Origin: Micrasema longulum
Lineage: Eukaryota; Arthropoda; Insecta; Trichoptera; Brachycentridae
Direction of reading: 5' to 3'
NCBI GenBank assembly: GCA_022494885.1
Contig: JAGVSM010000978.1
Location: 23,765 to 87,764, forward strand
Length of the DNA stretch: 64,000 bases
Below the pieces are notes generated by a model. That model was not told the DNA's origin. It did no database searches and saw only the letters and a list, made by a program, of their open reading frames with translations. The translations under genes and the position numbers were made by a program. Positions 11,531 through 20,699 of the stretch are shown one piece after another; within the stretch, counting starts at the first letter, position 1, and each line of letters opens with the position of its first letter.

Positions 11531-11859
11531 CGCCCATATGGACAAAAACCATTCTAGGATTTTCAATTACGAGTAAGTAAGCTACAGCTTAAAACAAATC
11601 TACTGGTCGTGGGTACTCAAGTCGAGAATTGCAAGCGTAGCAACAAACCCTCCGTTACACGTTTGTTGATAATCAAAAACCAAAAAAATGCTACGCTTTT
11701 GAAAGGGCTTCTCCATAAGCGAATTATTACTCCGAGGATAATAAATTCCAATGAGATATACTTGCAAAAAATCATGTTTATAATCTATTGAAAAAAATCG
11801 ATCCGCTTTTGTCAGAATACTAATGATTCAGCAGCGCAATCAATACGAGATCTGTAAAT

Positions 11860-12219
11860 TAAGGTTTGCGTCCACGCTACATTCAATTTCGTTTTAGCGT
11901 TGTGCTAATAGAGGGCACTGATAATTTGTTAAGAGTACTGCGCGTGCGCAGTGCGCGAATCTCCCTATTGGTGAACGGAGATAATTCATCCCATCTTGCT
12001 TCCTGCTTGCGCATTGGCGGCTTTTGTCTCTGCAGGCAAAGTGTTGGTTGTTGGCTCCGCTGTGCGCAAGTGAATTAAATAACTAAATAACACTTGTTAC
12101 TCCTTGTTTACTGTGTGTTTTACGCGCAACTGTTTTGTCTTCTCGTGAGACACGGTTTTCGTTATTTTTGTGGTTGTTTTAATTCTTGTTTTTAATATTT
12201 TGTGCTGTGTTTACAAATA
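11860..12219 (+). promoter_or_regulatory. Candidate promoter and 5' leader
   Basis: A local GC-rich patch contains the palindrome ACTGCGCGTGCGCAGT at 11937-11952, close to the NRF1/ewg-type site (GCGCANGCGC) of many broadly expressed metazoan genes. More CpG-containing sequence follows (GTGCGCGAATC, GCTTGCGCATTGGCGG). The stretch from about 12070 to 12219 is T-rich leader-like sequence leading to an ATG at 12220 in good context. No TATA box stands out, consistent with a dispersed start. Functional assignment is inferred from position and motif. Confidence 0.4.
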
Positions 12220-12269
12220 ATGGCCAGGAACGAAATGGGAAAGAACAAACATCACTCGCCGGCACAACA
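12220..12269 (+). CDS. Candidate first coding exon of an unidentified gene
   Basis: ATG at 12220 sits in AAATAATGGCC context and opens MARNEMGKNKHHSPAQ, basic and hydrophilic. The frame runs to a TAA at 12271, but that TAA overlaps a donor-like ACA|GTAAGT at 12270, so the exon would end at 12269 in phase 2. The NRF1-like palindrome lies about 270 bases upstream. I do not recognise the protein and found no matching downstream exon, which could lie beyond the window or be unrecognisable by eye. The alternative is a 17-codon open frame with no function. The 5' leader is less AT-rich than its surroundings and belongs to none of the repeat families I defined, which is why I list it. Confidence 0.35.
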
Positions 12270-12574
12270 GTAAGTTTAATTTAATACAATAAATAATATT
12301 AGAATGATTGCAATATTGTATCATCTCAAATAATTGCTCCGACCCTGTTGTAGTACAATTTTGTGTGCAAAAAGTAAATTTGACACAGGCCATATTCATG
12401 GACCAGAAATCCGAAGTTCGAACCCTCCTCTCTCGCTATTTTTTCTTCTCCCATTAACTAACACGGTTGCATAAAATAAACCCGTTTTTTTCGTCAACCT
12501 ATTTTGTTAAAAAAATATATTTATTCCGCACCGCTCGCGTTTTGCTTTAAAATATAATAACTCTACATGTTATG

Positions 12575-12775
12575 TTATCCGTTTCGCATAGTCCATTGTT
12601 ACTCCAATCACAGCTAATCATTTATTTTGTAACGCGAAGTTAAAATGCAGAAGCCAGTGCGCAGACCTTTTAATTGCACACATAACGTTGTGTTAAATGT
12701 CGGCCTTGCCGGAAATCGAACTCAGGACCTCAGGCATGGTAAGCAAACGCGCTTAACAGATCACAACGACGAGGA
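12575..12775 (-). mobile_element. SINE (ATG-tail family), diverged minus-strand copy
   Basis: GCATAGTCCATTGTTACTCC, AATCACAGCTAATC, GAAGTTAAAATGCAGAAGCC, and the tRNA-like head CCGGAAATCGAACTCAGGAC with GGTAAGCAAACGCGCTTAAC match the family in order, with many substitutions. The 66-residue frame at 12645-12845 is a by-product. Confidence 0.6.
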
Positions 12776-12840
12776 ATTATCAGCACTCGATATAATTATT
12801 CAGAAATTTTACCTGAGAGTAGCCAGCATACCAGAGAGGA

Positions 12841-12960
12841 AATGAATGTTACACAATGTGTAAAGTGGCCACTTTAACCAGCCAATGACAGGTCATAAGC
12901 CCTGTAAACGAATAGACTTTCATTTTTTCTTCTCTAAAATGTTATCCGTCTCTTTGGTAA
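12841..12960 (+). mobile_element. Family A repeat, partial copy
   Basis: AATGTTACACAATGTGTAAA, GTGGCCACTTTAACCAGCC and ACAGGTCATAAGCCCTGTAA are in family order and plus orientation. Both ends are missing. Confidence 0.7.
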
Positions 12961-12971
12961 TATATGTTATT

Positions 12972-13250
12972 TATTTTAACCTAATTAGATTTTATCTGTG
13001 ATTTTTGACAGTTAATATGTATGCCAGGACTGGTATTCTGAACCCTTTAGCGTGCATAAAAAACGCTCTGTTAGCGTGTATTTAGTACGTAAATACGCGT
13101 TAAAAAGAAGTTCTCTATGCGCGCTGTAGCGTTAAGAATACCACCCTTTCCGATCTTGAGTACATATAGAAATGGTATAAAGTGAAATCGATATTTATAT
13201 GTTATAAATGTGTATGTTTTGATGACGATTTAAAGCATCAAAGTCCTGTA
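12972..13250 (+). mobile_element. MITE composite, inverted partner of 10640-10985
   Basis: Begins TAGATTTTATCTGTGATTTT, then CCAGGACTGGTATTCTGAAC. Within it, 13031-13146 is a 116-bp palindromic unit with GGTATTCTGAAC at one end and TTAAGAATACC at the other and repeated AGCGTGCATAAAAAACGC-like internal blocks. The rest is reversed family B sequence (AAAGTGAAATCGATATTTAT, GATGACGATTTAAAGCATC). Confidence 0.6.
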
Positions 13251-13344
13251 AAAGCCCAGACTTTTATATATCCTTCTCTAAAATGTTATCTATCTCAGTT
13301 GTAATTTGTTAATCTCGTCTGAGGGTTTTTCATACTTCTTCCGC

Positions 13345-13568
13345 TTAAGAGGTGCATGTGATAATGTCCACCATTACCAGCCGTCTCGATGAGACCCTCT
13401 CGCCAGCCAGCAATCTTGCCTCCTCCCACGTCAATCCCGTGTACCATAGTTTCGCCAAAAGCCGAAAGATCGTCATCGACGGCCTTCCAGGACAGCTGTT
13501 TCCCTTAGGTAGAGGCGAGGCGACTTGAGTTAAGGCTCTCCTGAAGTATCCCCAGAACTTGTCTAAGC
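13345..13568 (-). pseudogene. LINE ORF2 C-terminal tail (fragment)
   Basis: The minus-strand frame ends in GLTWEEARLLAGERVSSRRL, which resembles the (A)xDRxxWRxLV motif near the C-terminus of many insect LINE polyproteins. It is much richer in GC than its surroundings. No RT core motifs are present and the fragment is bounded on the right by the MITE at 13569. Clade cannot be assigned, and a non-LINE origin remains possible. Confidence 0.4.
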
Positions 13569-13812
13569 CAGGGTCCCGATTACAATGGGAAGTTATCAAT
13601 TATCTTCAATTTTATCCAGAAAGAAAAATTTCGTTTTCTTTATGAAAAGCAGATATGCATACAATTTTTTCTTCCAAACCTGTTCAATTATAGGTTACCG
13701 ACGAAGATACTTTAACTTTTCATGCAAATATACTCATTTTCGTACACAAGTATCGGTTTTTCTTTATAGACGAAGGTAACTCTGTTAACTTCCCATTGTA
13801 ATCGGGACCCAG
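13569..13812. mobile_element. MITE family B, complete reference copy
   Basis: A 244-bp element with a perfect terminal inverted repeat of about 25 bp, starting GGGTCCCGATTACAATGG and ending in its exact reverse complement CCATTGTAATCGGGACCC. The interior holds CTTCAATTTTATCC, CATACAATTTTTTC, GGTTACCGACGAAGATACTT and CATTTTCGTACACAAGTATC. No clear target duplication. A partial second copy (13813-13860) follows directly, starting CGTATTACAATGGGAAGTC. Other copies lie at 3478, 4035, 10640, 12972, 17960, 41070-42372 and 62464. Confidence 0.85.
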
Positions 13813-13902
13813 AGCTCGTATTACAATGGGAAGTCAAATTAAGTTTTCTATTCTCAGAAGTTTGGTGTTTTTAGTTTTATCACACACGTAACCATGTGTG
13901 GA

Positions 13903-14095
13903 AGGAATCGGGTTGTGGTCTCGTGGCTAGGTTGTGGACTCATGGATCAAAGGTCCGAGGTTCGCATCCCGCTCTACCACAACTTGATTTCCGTTTAATA
14001 ATGGTATTTTTTTTACAACTCGTTGAACATGTCCACCGAAATTGAAATATTTGGGTAAATCATAAAAACGTCAAGACTTTTAAAAACAAAAAAAT
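13903..14095 (+). mobile_element. SINE-2 (tRNA-derived), plus strand
   Basis: The head reads GGGTTGTGGTCTCGTGGCTA with a B box GAGGTTCGCATCCC about 45 bases on. The body carries TTTACAACTCGTTGAACATG and the tail block GGTAAATCATAAAAACG. The same head and tail recur on the minus strand at 34856-35036, which shows it is a SINE and not a tRNA gene. Confidence 0.75.
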
Positions 14096-14099
14096 ATTT

Positions 14100-14695
14100 A
14101 TTTATTTAAATATTTTAAATACGTATAAAGTTTAATTAAATAACATTTTATAATTAAATGAAAATGACAAACCGATTGCAATATCAATCGGCTGATTTTA
14201 TTTGATTTTTATCAAATACGCATAGTAATTTTCATTTATCGAATCTACAAATAAATAAATAAAAATTCAATTATTTGTTCTAAATAAAGATACACTTTAC
14301 GCAATTAAATATTAATTTTCACATTTATTTGATCATTTAGTATTTTATTATTCCTAATTAAATAAATTATTCAAATCTGCATAATAATCGCTGTTTATTA
14401 ATCAGTGTTATGCATGAGAACCCAGGTTCGATTTCCTACAGGGTCAACATGAAATATTCATCTAATTGTTAATCTAAATTACCGTATTATTATTTATGGT
14501 ATTGCCATTAATTTGCATTAAAATGTTATTTAAATGTACTTAATTACAATTTTTATGGTGAAAAAAATAGTTAGCACAATAGTAATTATGCATACACATT
14601 GTGCATTGAATTTTTTGACAGGAAGATATTTGAAATATTAGATAATTTAAGAACAATAATAACTAATATACTACATAGTATATTAGTTAGCTAAA
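14100..14695. other. AT-rich stretch, nothing recognised
   Basis: About 80 percent A+T by eye. A lone B-box-like CAGGTTCGATTTCC near 14424 has no matching A box or family member. Confidence 0.45.
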
Positions 14696-14699
14696 CAGA

Positions 14700-14975
14700 G
14701 ACGAAATACATTTTATTTAAGAGAATATAGAAGACTAGGCATTTGCCGGGCTTATGACTCGTCATTGGCTGGTATGGCACTTTACACACTGTGTAGCATT
14801 CACCATATTATACTCCTTCGTTACTTCCATCTGTTGATCTTTGTGACGTTAAAGAGCTGAAACCTTATATAAAATATTTTTAATGTCTGTTTAAATATAT
14901 TCATATTGATAACTCCCAAGGGTTCGAATACAGTCAAAATTTGGACAAATTCAATATACTTTTTACAATATCAAC
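14700..14975 (-). mobile_element. Family A repeat, degraded copy
   Basis: GAGAATATAGAAGACTAGGC, GCCGGGCTTATGACTCGTC, CTTTACACACTGTGTAGCAT and GTTAAAGAGCTGAAACCTT are the family body; TCAAAATTTGGACAAATTCA at 14932-14951 is a remnant of the terminal arm in inverted orientation. Confidence 0.65.
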
Positions 14976-15227
14976 TATCATTATAATAATAACTAAAACG
15001 TTTTACCTGAAGCGTAAGGCTAATAATTAACCACTGTAGTTATCTTGCGTCATCACTCGCTGCGCTGGTTAGACAAAAAAATATTAAAAGTAAATATTAT
15101 GTTTTTTTTAAGCACAAATTCGACCAATGCTTCTTCTGATCAGTCAGATTTTTTATTTAGCTGGAAGATGACGGTTTTAGTAATGAATCAGCTAAAGTAT
15201 AAATATATTTGTAATTGAAGAATATCG

Positions 15228-15958
15228 TCAACAATGTTTTGAGCATGTCCAAATGTATGTAGACTGGTTGGATTTTCTCCCTAGGGAGTTATTTATATCT
15301 AAATTTGCTGAAACTAAGAGGGAAAACCTTTTTGAAAAGGAAACATGGAAGTCTGGGCATTTACAGGGTTTATGACCTGTCTTTGGCTGGTTTGAGTGGC
15401 CACTTTACATTCGTTGAGTCTCACCCAAATGATAAAGGTTTCAGCTATTTTACTTCACAAAAAATTGATCGGAACCAGCATGAACACGATCACAATACTA
15501 GAGAAAAGAACAAAATTAGACTTCCATTTAGGAAAAAGGCAAAGTCACAAAATTCAATTTTATTTAAAGCAATTAAAAAGTATTACGAAATGGAAAAAAA
15601 TATTTATGAAGAAAAAAACATATCAAAATTTAAAATAATGGTCAAGACATATGTGATAAACAATTTATAAATTAAATATATTTTCAATGTTATTATTAGA
15701 ACACACATAACAATATGTATGATATGTGTGCCCTACTTTAAGATTTAAATAAAAAAAAGTCAACAGATGGAAAAATTAAGCAAATATAGATGTTTGAACA
15801 TGAGCGCAATGGTGAATCTTACACAGTGTGTAAAGTAGACAACCAAACTAAACCAGCCAAAAATAGGCCATAAGCCCTGTAAATGCCTGTAATTTCATAT
15901 TCCCGTCTCAAAAGTGTTTTCCCTCTCTGTTGCAACAAACTTAGAATAAAAAGCGTCG
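15228..15958 (-). mobile_element. Family A repeat interrupted by a LINE insertion
   Basis: The left arm and body run from GTCAACAATGTTTTGAGCAT to TACTTCACAAAA at about 15464. Family A sequence resumes at GTCAACAGATGG (about 15759) and continues through TTACACAGTGTGTAAAGT and CATAAGCCCTGTAAATGCC to CTCTGTTGCAACAAA. Orientation switches inside the copy relative to the 34-kb copy, as in the palindromic copies at 27 and 33 kb. The 121-residue frame at 15305-15670 is a chimera of this repeat and the LINE tail. Confidence 0.75.
15464..15758 (+). mobile_element. 5'-truncated LINE 3' end inserted in family A
   Basis: Encodes the extreme C-terminus of a jockey/CR1-like ORF2 (HDHNTREKNKIRLPFRKKAK, ending VKTYVINNL stop). 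A short 3' UTR with GATATGTGTGCCCTACTTTA and an A-rich AAATAAAAAAAA end follow. It is nearly identical to 32448-32740, differing at only a handful of bases, so both inserted recently relative to the surrounding repeats. Short A-rich flanks prevent an exact TSD call. Confidence 0.8.
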
Positions 15959-16012
15959 CTTAGATAACACCGCTTAAGTAATAATTTATTGTTTCAGCAT
16001 TTACTCCGTGGA

Positions 16013-16727
16013 AAAACATTTCGGATTTATTTAAAATGAAACACTTTGTAACTTAAAAATTGAGGAAACCACCTAAGAGTTTAATATACAGGTATAACAC
16101 AGCTATAGTCCTTAAAATGTAACATGATTAGAATGACAGTTGTCAGAAAAAGTGACGACATGACTTTGTAGTAACGTCAAAGGAGTTATTTATATTGACA
16201 CACGTAAAATCATTTGTATCTGGCGTGTTAATAATTTTTTTTAATACAATTCTTGAAACATAAATCAACATTAATATATAAAATCAGCTTTAAAACTAAA
16301 ATAAACCTAATTATTAACGACGTTCATAAAGGTTACATCATTTTGTAAAAACGTTGAGATGGGATCAATGTAAATTGATCGACTAAAAAAATAATTCATT
16401 TGATGTTGTGCATGAAAAAAGTATAAATGTCTCATTTTTTTGTGAATAATTGTGTTAAACACACTAAAATAGGCTTGTTTATGCGTTTTTTATAAAAAAT
16501 TTCGGAAACAGAGTTTCATGAAATAACTGATAAAATCGATTTGATCAGTGATCAGTAATTTCCCATCACTAATGAAATTAGTTTGACAGCTGTCATTCTA
16601 ATCAAGCTATATTTTAAGGACTATAGTTTTAGGTAATTCAGAATACCTAAAATTAGTTGTATTATAATATATTAAACTCTTGTGTGGTAAAAATTATAAA
16701 GTGTTTCATTTTAAATAGGAATATATG
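16013..16727. repeat. Outer inverted-repeat pair enclosing a MITE
   Basis: The left arm (about 16030-16095) contains AAAATGAAACACTTTGTAAC and AGAGTTTAATATA. The right arm (about 16660-16727) contains their reverse complements TATATTAAACTCTTGTGTGG and AAAGTGTTTCATTTT. The inner element at 16103-16626 sits between them. Either an older foldback was invaded at its centre, or this is one element with interrupted arms of over 100 bp. Confidence 0.65.
16103..16626. mobile_element. MITE with 43-bp TIRs starting CTATAGTCC
   Basis: The left end CTATAGTCCTTAAAATGTAA and the right end reading TATATTTTAAGGACTATAG are inverted repeats extending about 43 bp, through GATTAGAATGACAGTTGTCA. The total is 524 bp, non-coding, with an AT-rich interior. 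A TA target duplication is possible because the termini contain TA. The palindrome TTTTAGGTAATTCAGAATAC just right of it suggests another small insertion or excision scar. Confidence 0.8.
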
Positions 16728-16730
16728 GTC

Positions 16731-16776
16731 CATTATCTCTATACCTACCCCTACGGGGAAATGGCGTGATGGTACT
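16731..16776 (+). mobile_element. LINE 3' end scrap
   Basis: CATTATCTCTATACCTACCC then CTACGGGGAAATGGCGTGAT matches the 3' end of the LINE at 21990-22641. Too short to retain coding sequence. Confidence 0.6.
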
Positions 16777-17439
16777 AGTAACGTAAACTGTACTCTTTTC
16801 TTCTCTGTTGGGCTATAACTGTTTTTCTATTTCTCTAATTTTATTTTAATATATAGGAAACTTATTCGATAACCATATTTGTCGCAACAAATCGGTTTCT
16901 CAGAACAGGCATTTTCCCATATAGGAACCGATTGCAACATTAGGCATACTAATATTTCAGGATTGCCGACCCGTATGCTGAGCCTACTCCTAGTACAAGC
17001 AGAATTTGTCAGTCTTTTTGTGTCATTTTGTAAAATATGAAATGTATGCATACATTAATAAATAAATAAAATAAACACCGCTTAAGTCAATTTTGTTCTT
17101 TTTACAGGATAGCAAAAAAAGAGCAGATTTTATTGAATCAAAGAGGAATTACACTTAACAGTTTTTAATATGCGACAGTTTATGGATACACATTTTATTT
17201 TAATACATTTCAAGGCGTGATTTAGTTGTGCTTTCTATAAAATAACCAGTTTTTTCGTTATCCTGTTAAAATAATAAAAATTACTTGCGCGGTGCTGTTA
17301 GCTACTAGCTACAGGACGATATGTAATATACTCAGCTCATATCACGTCTAGCATTATATTTTATCACCAGCGCTCGTCTGTTACAACAATGCTAATTAAT
17401 TAAAGTCTGCGAGCCGGGCGTTTTCGGACATTTTATTCA

Positions 17440-17845
17440 TGACCTTTAACAATACCCTGGGAACCGTATCCCATCCGATCCGCGTGATAAGTGAATCCTA
17501 TTCTCCCAATAAAAGGCAGTTTTCTCTTCTAGCTTATTATTTGATACTTCCTGTTGGCGAAACATGTTTTTAAGCCCAGTAATGGCTCTAAATCGCGAGC
17601 TACTAATTTTCATCCGCTGTTGGCGGCTCACAGCGCGGGTCCACTTGTTCAGCAATTGCCGTAATTCTAGGTATCCGCTTACATGCCAGCAGCGACTTGC
17701 GTCTCATCCAGTACTCCGTACCTCCGCACTCCCAACAGTCAGCACTGCTCCACTTTGTTCCACAAGTACCTACCAGCAATAATTCATCTGGTTTGATCGC
17801 TTTATAACACCCGACTCCAAGCTCTTTCGGAACTTTTTTGAGCAC
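17440..17845 (-). pseudogene. GC-rich island with a frame-broken minus-strand reading frame, family unknown
   Basis: The minus strand has an 80-codon frame (17603-17845), GC-rich against its surroundings, containing LLLVGTCGTKW...CWECGGTEYWMRRKSLLACK. A second frame (17446-17655) overlaps it and contains SRQQRMKISSSRFRAITGLK. The two would join by a one-base shift near 17610-17650. A pair of CxxC-like positions (CWEC) and the basic RRK run are visible. Composition and codon texture look protein-like, unlike the neighbourhood. I do not recognise the family: it could be a decayed retroelement ORF or an exon of a host gene. Confidence 0.35.
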
Positions 17846-17959
17846 CCGAAACTATCTGTTCGAAGGCCTCTTTAGATAAGTTGTTAAAAATTCAGTGCTC
17901 TGTACACAATTTTATCACTTTTATTATTTTTTTGTATTAAAATTTTTAGTGTTGTAACA

Positions 17960-18290
17960 CCTGGGCCCGTATTCTAATGGGAAGTTAAAATTTATCTTAA
18001 ATTTTATCTTAAAATTTTTTATCTTCATATTTATCTTAAATTTTAACTACAAAGTCAAATTTAGTTTTCTGTGTGAAAAGTAGAATATGTTTACATATTT
18101 TTTCTAAACATGTTCAATAACAGGTTTACCGACGAAGGTAATTTGAATTTTCATAGAAATACACCCATTTTCGTGTGCTATCTTACTATACGATTATCAT
18201 CGGTACATATCGAGACGGGATAAACTAACATCGATATTTATGTACAAAAATGTGTATATTTGTACGAAAATACGAACCCGGGTACTATCT
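17960..18290 (+). mobile_element. MITE family B, expanded copy
   Basis: Starts GGGCCCGTATTCTAATGGGA. It contains an internal run of about four ATTTATCTTAAATTTT-like repeats where the reference has one, then AACATGTTCAATAACAGG, TTACCGACGAAGGTAA and TTTTCGTGTGC. The right half (18190-18280) is a second, reversed family segment ending AAAATACGAACCCGGG. Confidence 0.65.
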
Positions 18291-18850
18291 CCTAAAACTG
18301 AAGTCGTTTCTTTTGAGTAAGACGGACATAGTCACATTGGACGAAACAAAGTTTTTTCTTTGACAATAATTTCTAAATCGTTCGTCCCGAAGATATGCAT
18401 ATTTGGTGTACTTGTATACGTGATGTATTCTAGCGTTTTTAAAAATTATTTACTATTTTCGAATAATCATACGCCGTTTTTTCAACGGCTTTAAGTTGTG
18501 ATATCACATTTTATTTTTTACTTTTATTCAGATTACGTTTTGATACGTGTAGCAGTCAATTTAAATCGTTATTTCTTTACACGAAACCATTATTATAATT
18601 ATTAATTTTTAAAAAACCTACCCATTTCAATGTCATTTCCAAGAGACTGACGCCCGTCCAAAATCCTGAAGGTACAGATTCGTTAGCCTGACATCTACCT
18701 GGCTAATTAGTTTTAAGATGACCAAGCAAATTATTAAACGCAACTTCCCCAATAAAAAACATACGTAAATTTTACCAGAAAAACAAAAAATACGGTCACT
18801 TCCATTCAGTTTTGCTATTTGAGATTTCATTTCATTTTAACTTAATTAGT
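18291..18850. other. No recognisable feature
   Basis: AT-rich. A 65-codon minus frame at 18633-18830 has no recognisable motif and I regard it as chance. Confidence 0.4.
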
Positions 18851-18856
18851 TGTAGT

Positions 18857-19465
18857 CATCATCATCATCAGCCGTCTCTTGTCCAATGTTGAACATAGGC
18901 CTCCCCCTTTAGTCTCCATATTTCCCTATCCTGAGCCAACCGCATCCAACCACTTCCTGCAACTCGTCTTATGTCATCAGACCACCTTGTCTGAGGCCTG
19001 CCGACACTTCTTCTACCCGTTCTGGGTCGCCATTCCAGGACTTTTTTGGTCCATCTAGAGCCTGTGATTCTGGCTATATGACCAGCCCAGCTCTATTTCT
19101 GGTTGGCAACCCTATGGACCACATCGGTAATCTTTGTTCTCGCTCTAATCCATGTATTGGTTTTTCTGTCTCTCAACGAAATACCCAGCATTCTCCTTTC
19201 CATGGCTCTCTGTGTCACCGATAATTTGTGTAAAAAAAATTTCGTGAACACAAAAGTTTCACAGCTATATGTCAGTACAGGGAGAACACAAGCATCGAAA
19301 AGTTTCTTCTTTAAATAATGTAAATACTTCGGAGATTTTGGGATATATGAGAGCTTACCAAAGGCGGCTCATGCTAAACCTCGCCTTCTTTCTATTTCGA
19401 CCTCTTGATTATCTTTCCCATTTTTTGTGTTATCTGATTTGTACCTACACAATTCCAAATGATTA
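18857..19465 (-). pseudogene. RTE-like LINE ORF2 C-terminus, minus strand
   Basis: Reverse complement matches the LINE at 62679-63400 through the whole C-terminal part. The (CAT)n at the left is its (ATG)n tail, followed by reversed sequence for GQEMWRLKG-like, RRVAGSGWMRLAQ, RWSDDIR and ERRMLGISLRDRKT motifs. The copy diverges upstream of about 19440. Open frames on the plus strand here (19103-19318, 19269-19466) are antisense shadows. Family role: post-RT region of a non-LTR retrotransposon polyprotein, which here cannot act alone. Confidence 0.85.
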
Positions 19466-19469
19466 ATCA

Positions 19470-20040
19470 CAAATCTTTATAGTTACACGCGGACAATTGT
19501 TATATTAAAGTTCGTGATCTATCACTAGATCTGCCATTTTCAATCATCTGTCGTCACGTGAAATAAATGTTAATTTTGTAAAGAACAATAGGAATTAAGT
19601 TTTATTCTTGAACTGGTCAAATTATATTTTTCTCACGCTAATGCTAATTGTCTTAAGAGATTGACACCAAAAAGAACAAAAAAGCATCACACCTAGCTCT
19701 TACTACTTGTAGAATAATCTCTGTAATTCCTAACAGGTAGTGGCCGTGAAGCAGGTGCTAATTAGCAAAATGTGCGTCTGAATGAAATAGTTGGTATACA
19801 TAACAGAACATTATACCTCAGACCAGTTTCCTTCGCTCTGATACGACTGATCTTGAATTGAATGAAATTGGCCTTTGGGGTCACGCTACCAATTTCGGTT
19901 CATCTATTTTACTCTATACTATCTCCAATTGTAAATTTAATACAAAAACGAAACCACATAATAATATAATATGCGTGTTCAAGAAATAAAATAATTTACT
20001 AAAGGGCATTAAATATTTTTGTATACAACTACTTACCGAC
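19470..20040. other. No recognisable feature
   Basis: I see no gene, TIR pair or tRNA-like head here. Confidence 0.4.
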
Positions 20041-20055
20041 TTTTCTATGTCTACC

Positions 20056-20097
20056 GGTTTCGAGACGTACCAGTCTCTTCGTCAGGACATCTATTAA
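20056..20097 (-). ncRNA. Hammerhead-like motif 2 (best-paired)
   Basis: On the minus strand: ATGTC, then CTGACGA, then a GAGAC/GTCTC stem II with a TGGTAC loop, GAAA, ACCGGT and A, then GACAT. The outer ATGTC/GACAT pair would form stem I, giving all three hammerhead helices with a one-bp or dimerising stem III. One extra A precedes stem II relative to the canonical CUGANGA-stem junction. Hammerheads of this small-stem-III kind are known from Penelope-like elements and small retrozyme-type repeats. Activity is untested, and the element around it is not otherwise defined. Confidence 0.5.
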
Positions 20098-20159
20098 ACC
20101 AACACGCAAAACCCATTGTACACCTTCACCAAGGTTGTTGCACAAAAATATAAAACATC

Positions 20160-20695
20160 ACGATATGCATTTTAATATCAGTCATATCACTCCACTACTT
20201 CGGGAATTGCACTGGCTACGTTTTCCACAGAGGGTGGAATATAATCTCTGTTAGCTTATGTATAAGTCACTGCACAACTCTGCTCTAGAATATCTAAGGG
20301 AACTCTGCATTCCAGATGAACTAGCTGACAGACGTCTTACGCTTAGATCAGCTACATCAACGTCGAAAGGAAAGTTATTATACCTCTACGCAAACAGCGC
20401 ACTAAATTCGGCGAACGTGCATTTGCGGTCGCAGGCCTTACGGCATGGAATGCTCTCCCAGCAGAAATCCGAAACTGTGAGAGTGAAGTGATGTTTCGGA
20501 AGAAACTTAAAACCCATTTGTTCTCTAAATCATTTAAATAAATTCTTGGCATGTGGTGGAAAAGTAATATGAAAAAGTACATTATTTTTCTTAAATTAAA
20601 AGTTAAAATTAAATTTATATCTTTATAAAATCACTTTGTAAAGCGCCCTTGAGGTATTATATTACGAAAATGGCGCTGTATAAGTTATCCACAAT
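20160..20695 (+). pseudogene. CR1/L2-like LINE ORF2 C-terminus and 3' UTR
   Basis: HITPLLRELHWLRFPQRVEY-like sequence (20178-20240), then LMYKSLHNSALEYLRELCIP, then after a frameshift near 20370 a frame with TKFGERAFAVAGLTAWNALP and MFRKKLKTHLFSKSFK stop. These are the hallmark C-terminal blocks of CR1/L2/Daphne-type LINEs. The 3' UTR carries AAGCGCCCTTGAGGTATTAT and AAATGGCGCTGTATAA, ending in an ATT-rich repeat. At least one stop and one frameshift disable it. Copies of the same 3' end lie at 55095-55440 (minus), 30955-31010 (minus) and 37645-37720. Confidence 0.8.
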
Positions 20696-20699
20696 TATT

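Noticed and set aside
14410..14440. B-box-like GGTTCGATTTCC as part of a tRNA or SINE
   Set aside because: No A box at the right distance and no related copy in the window.
15305..15670. 121-codon open frame as a gene
   Set aside because: It is a chimera: the first part translates family A repeat and the second part is the C-terminus of an inserted LINE.
18857..18880. (CAT)n stretch as a His-rich coding start
   Set aside because: It is the reverse of the (ATG)n tail of the minus-strand RTE copy.
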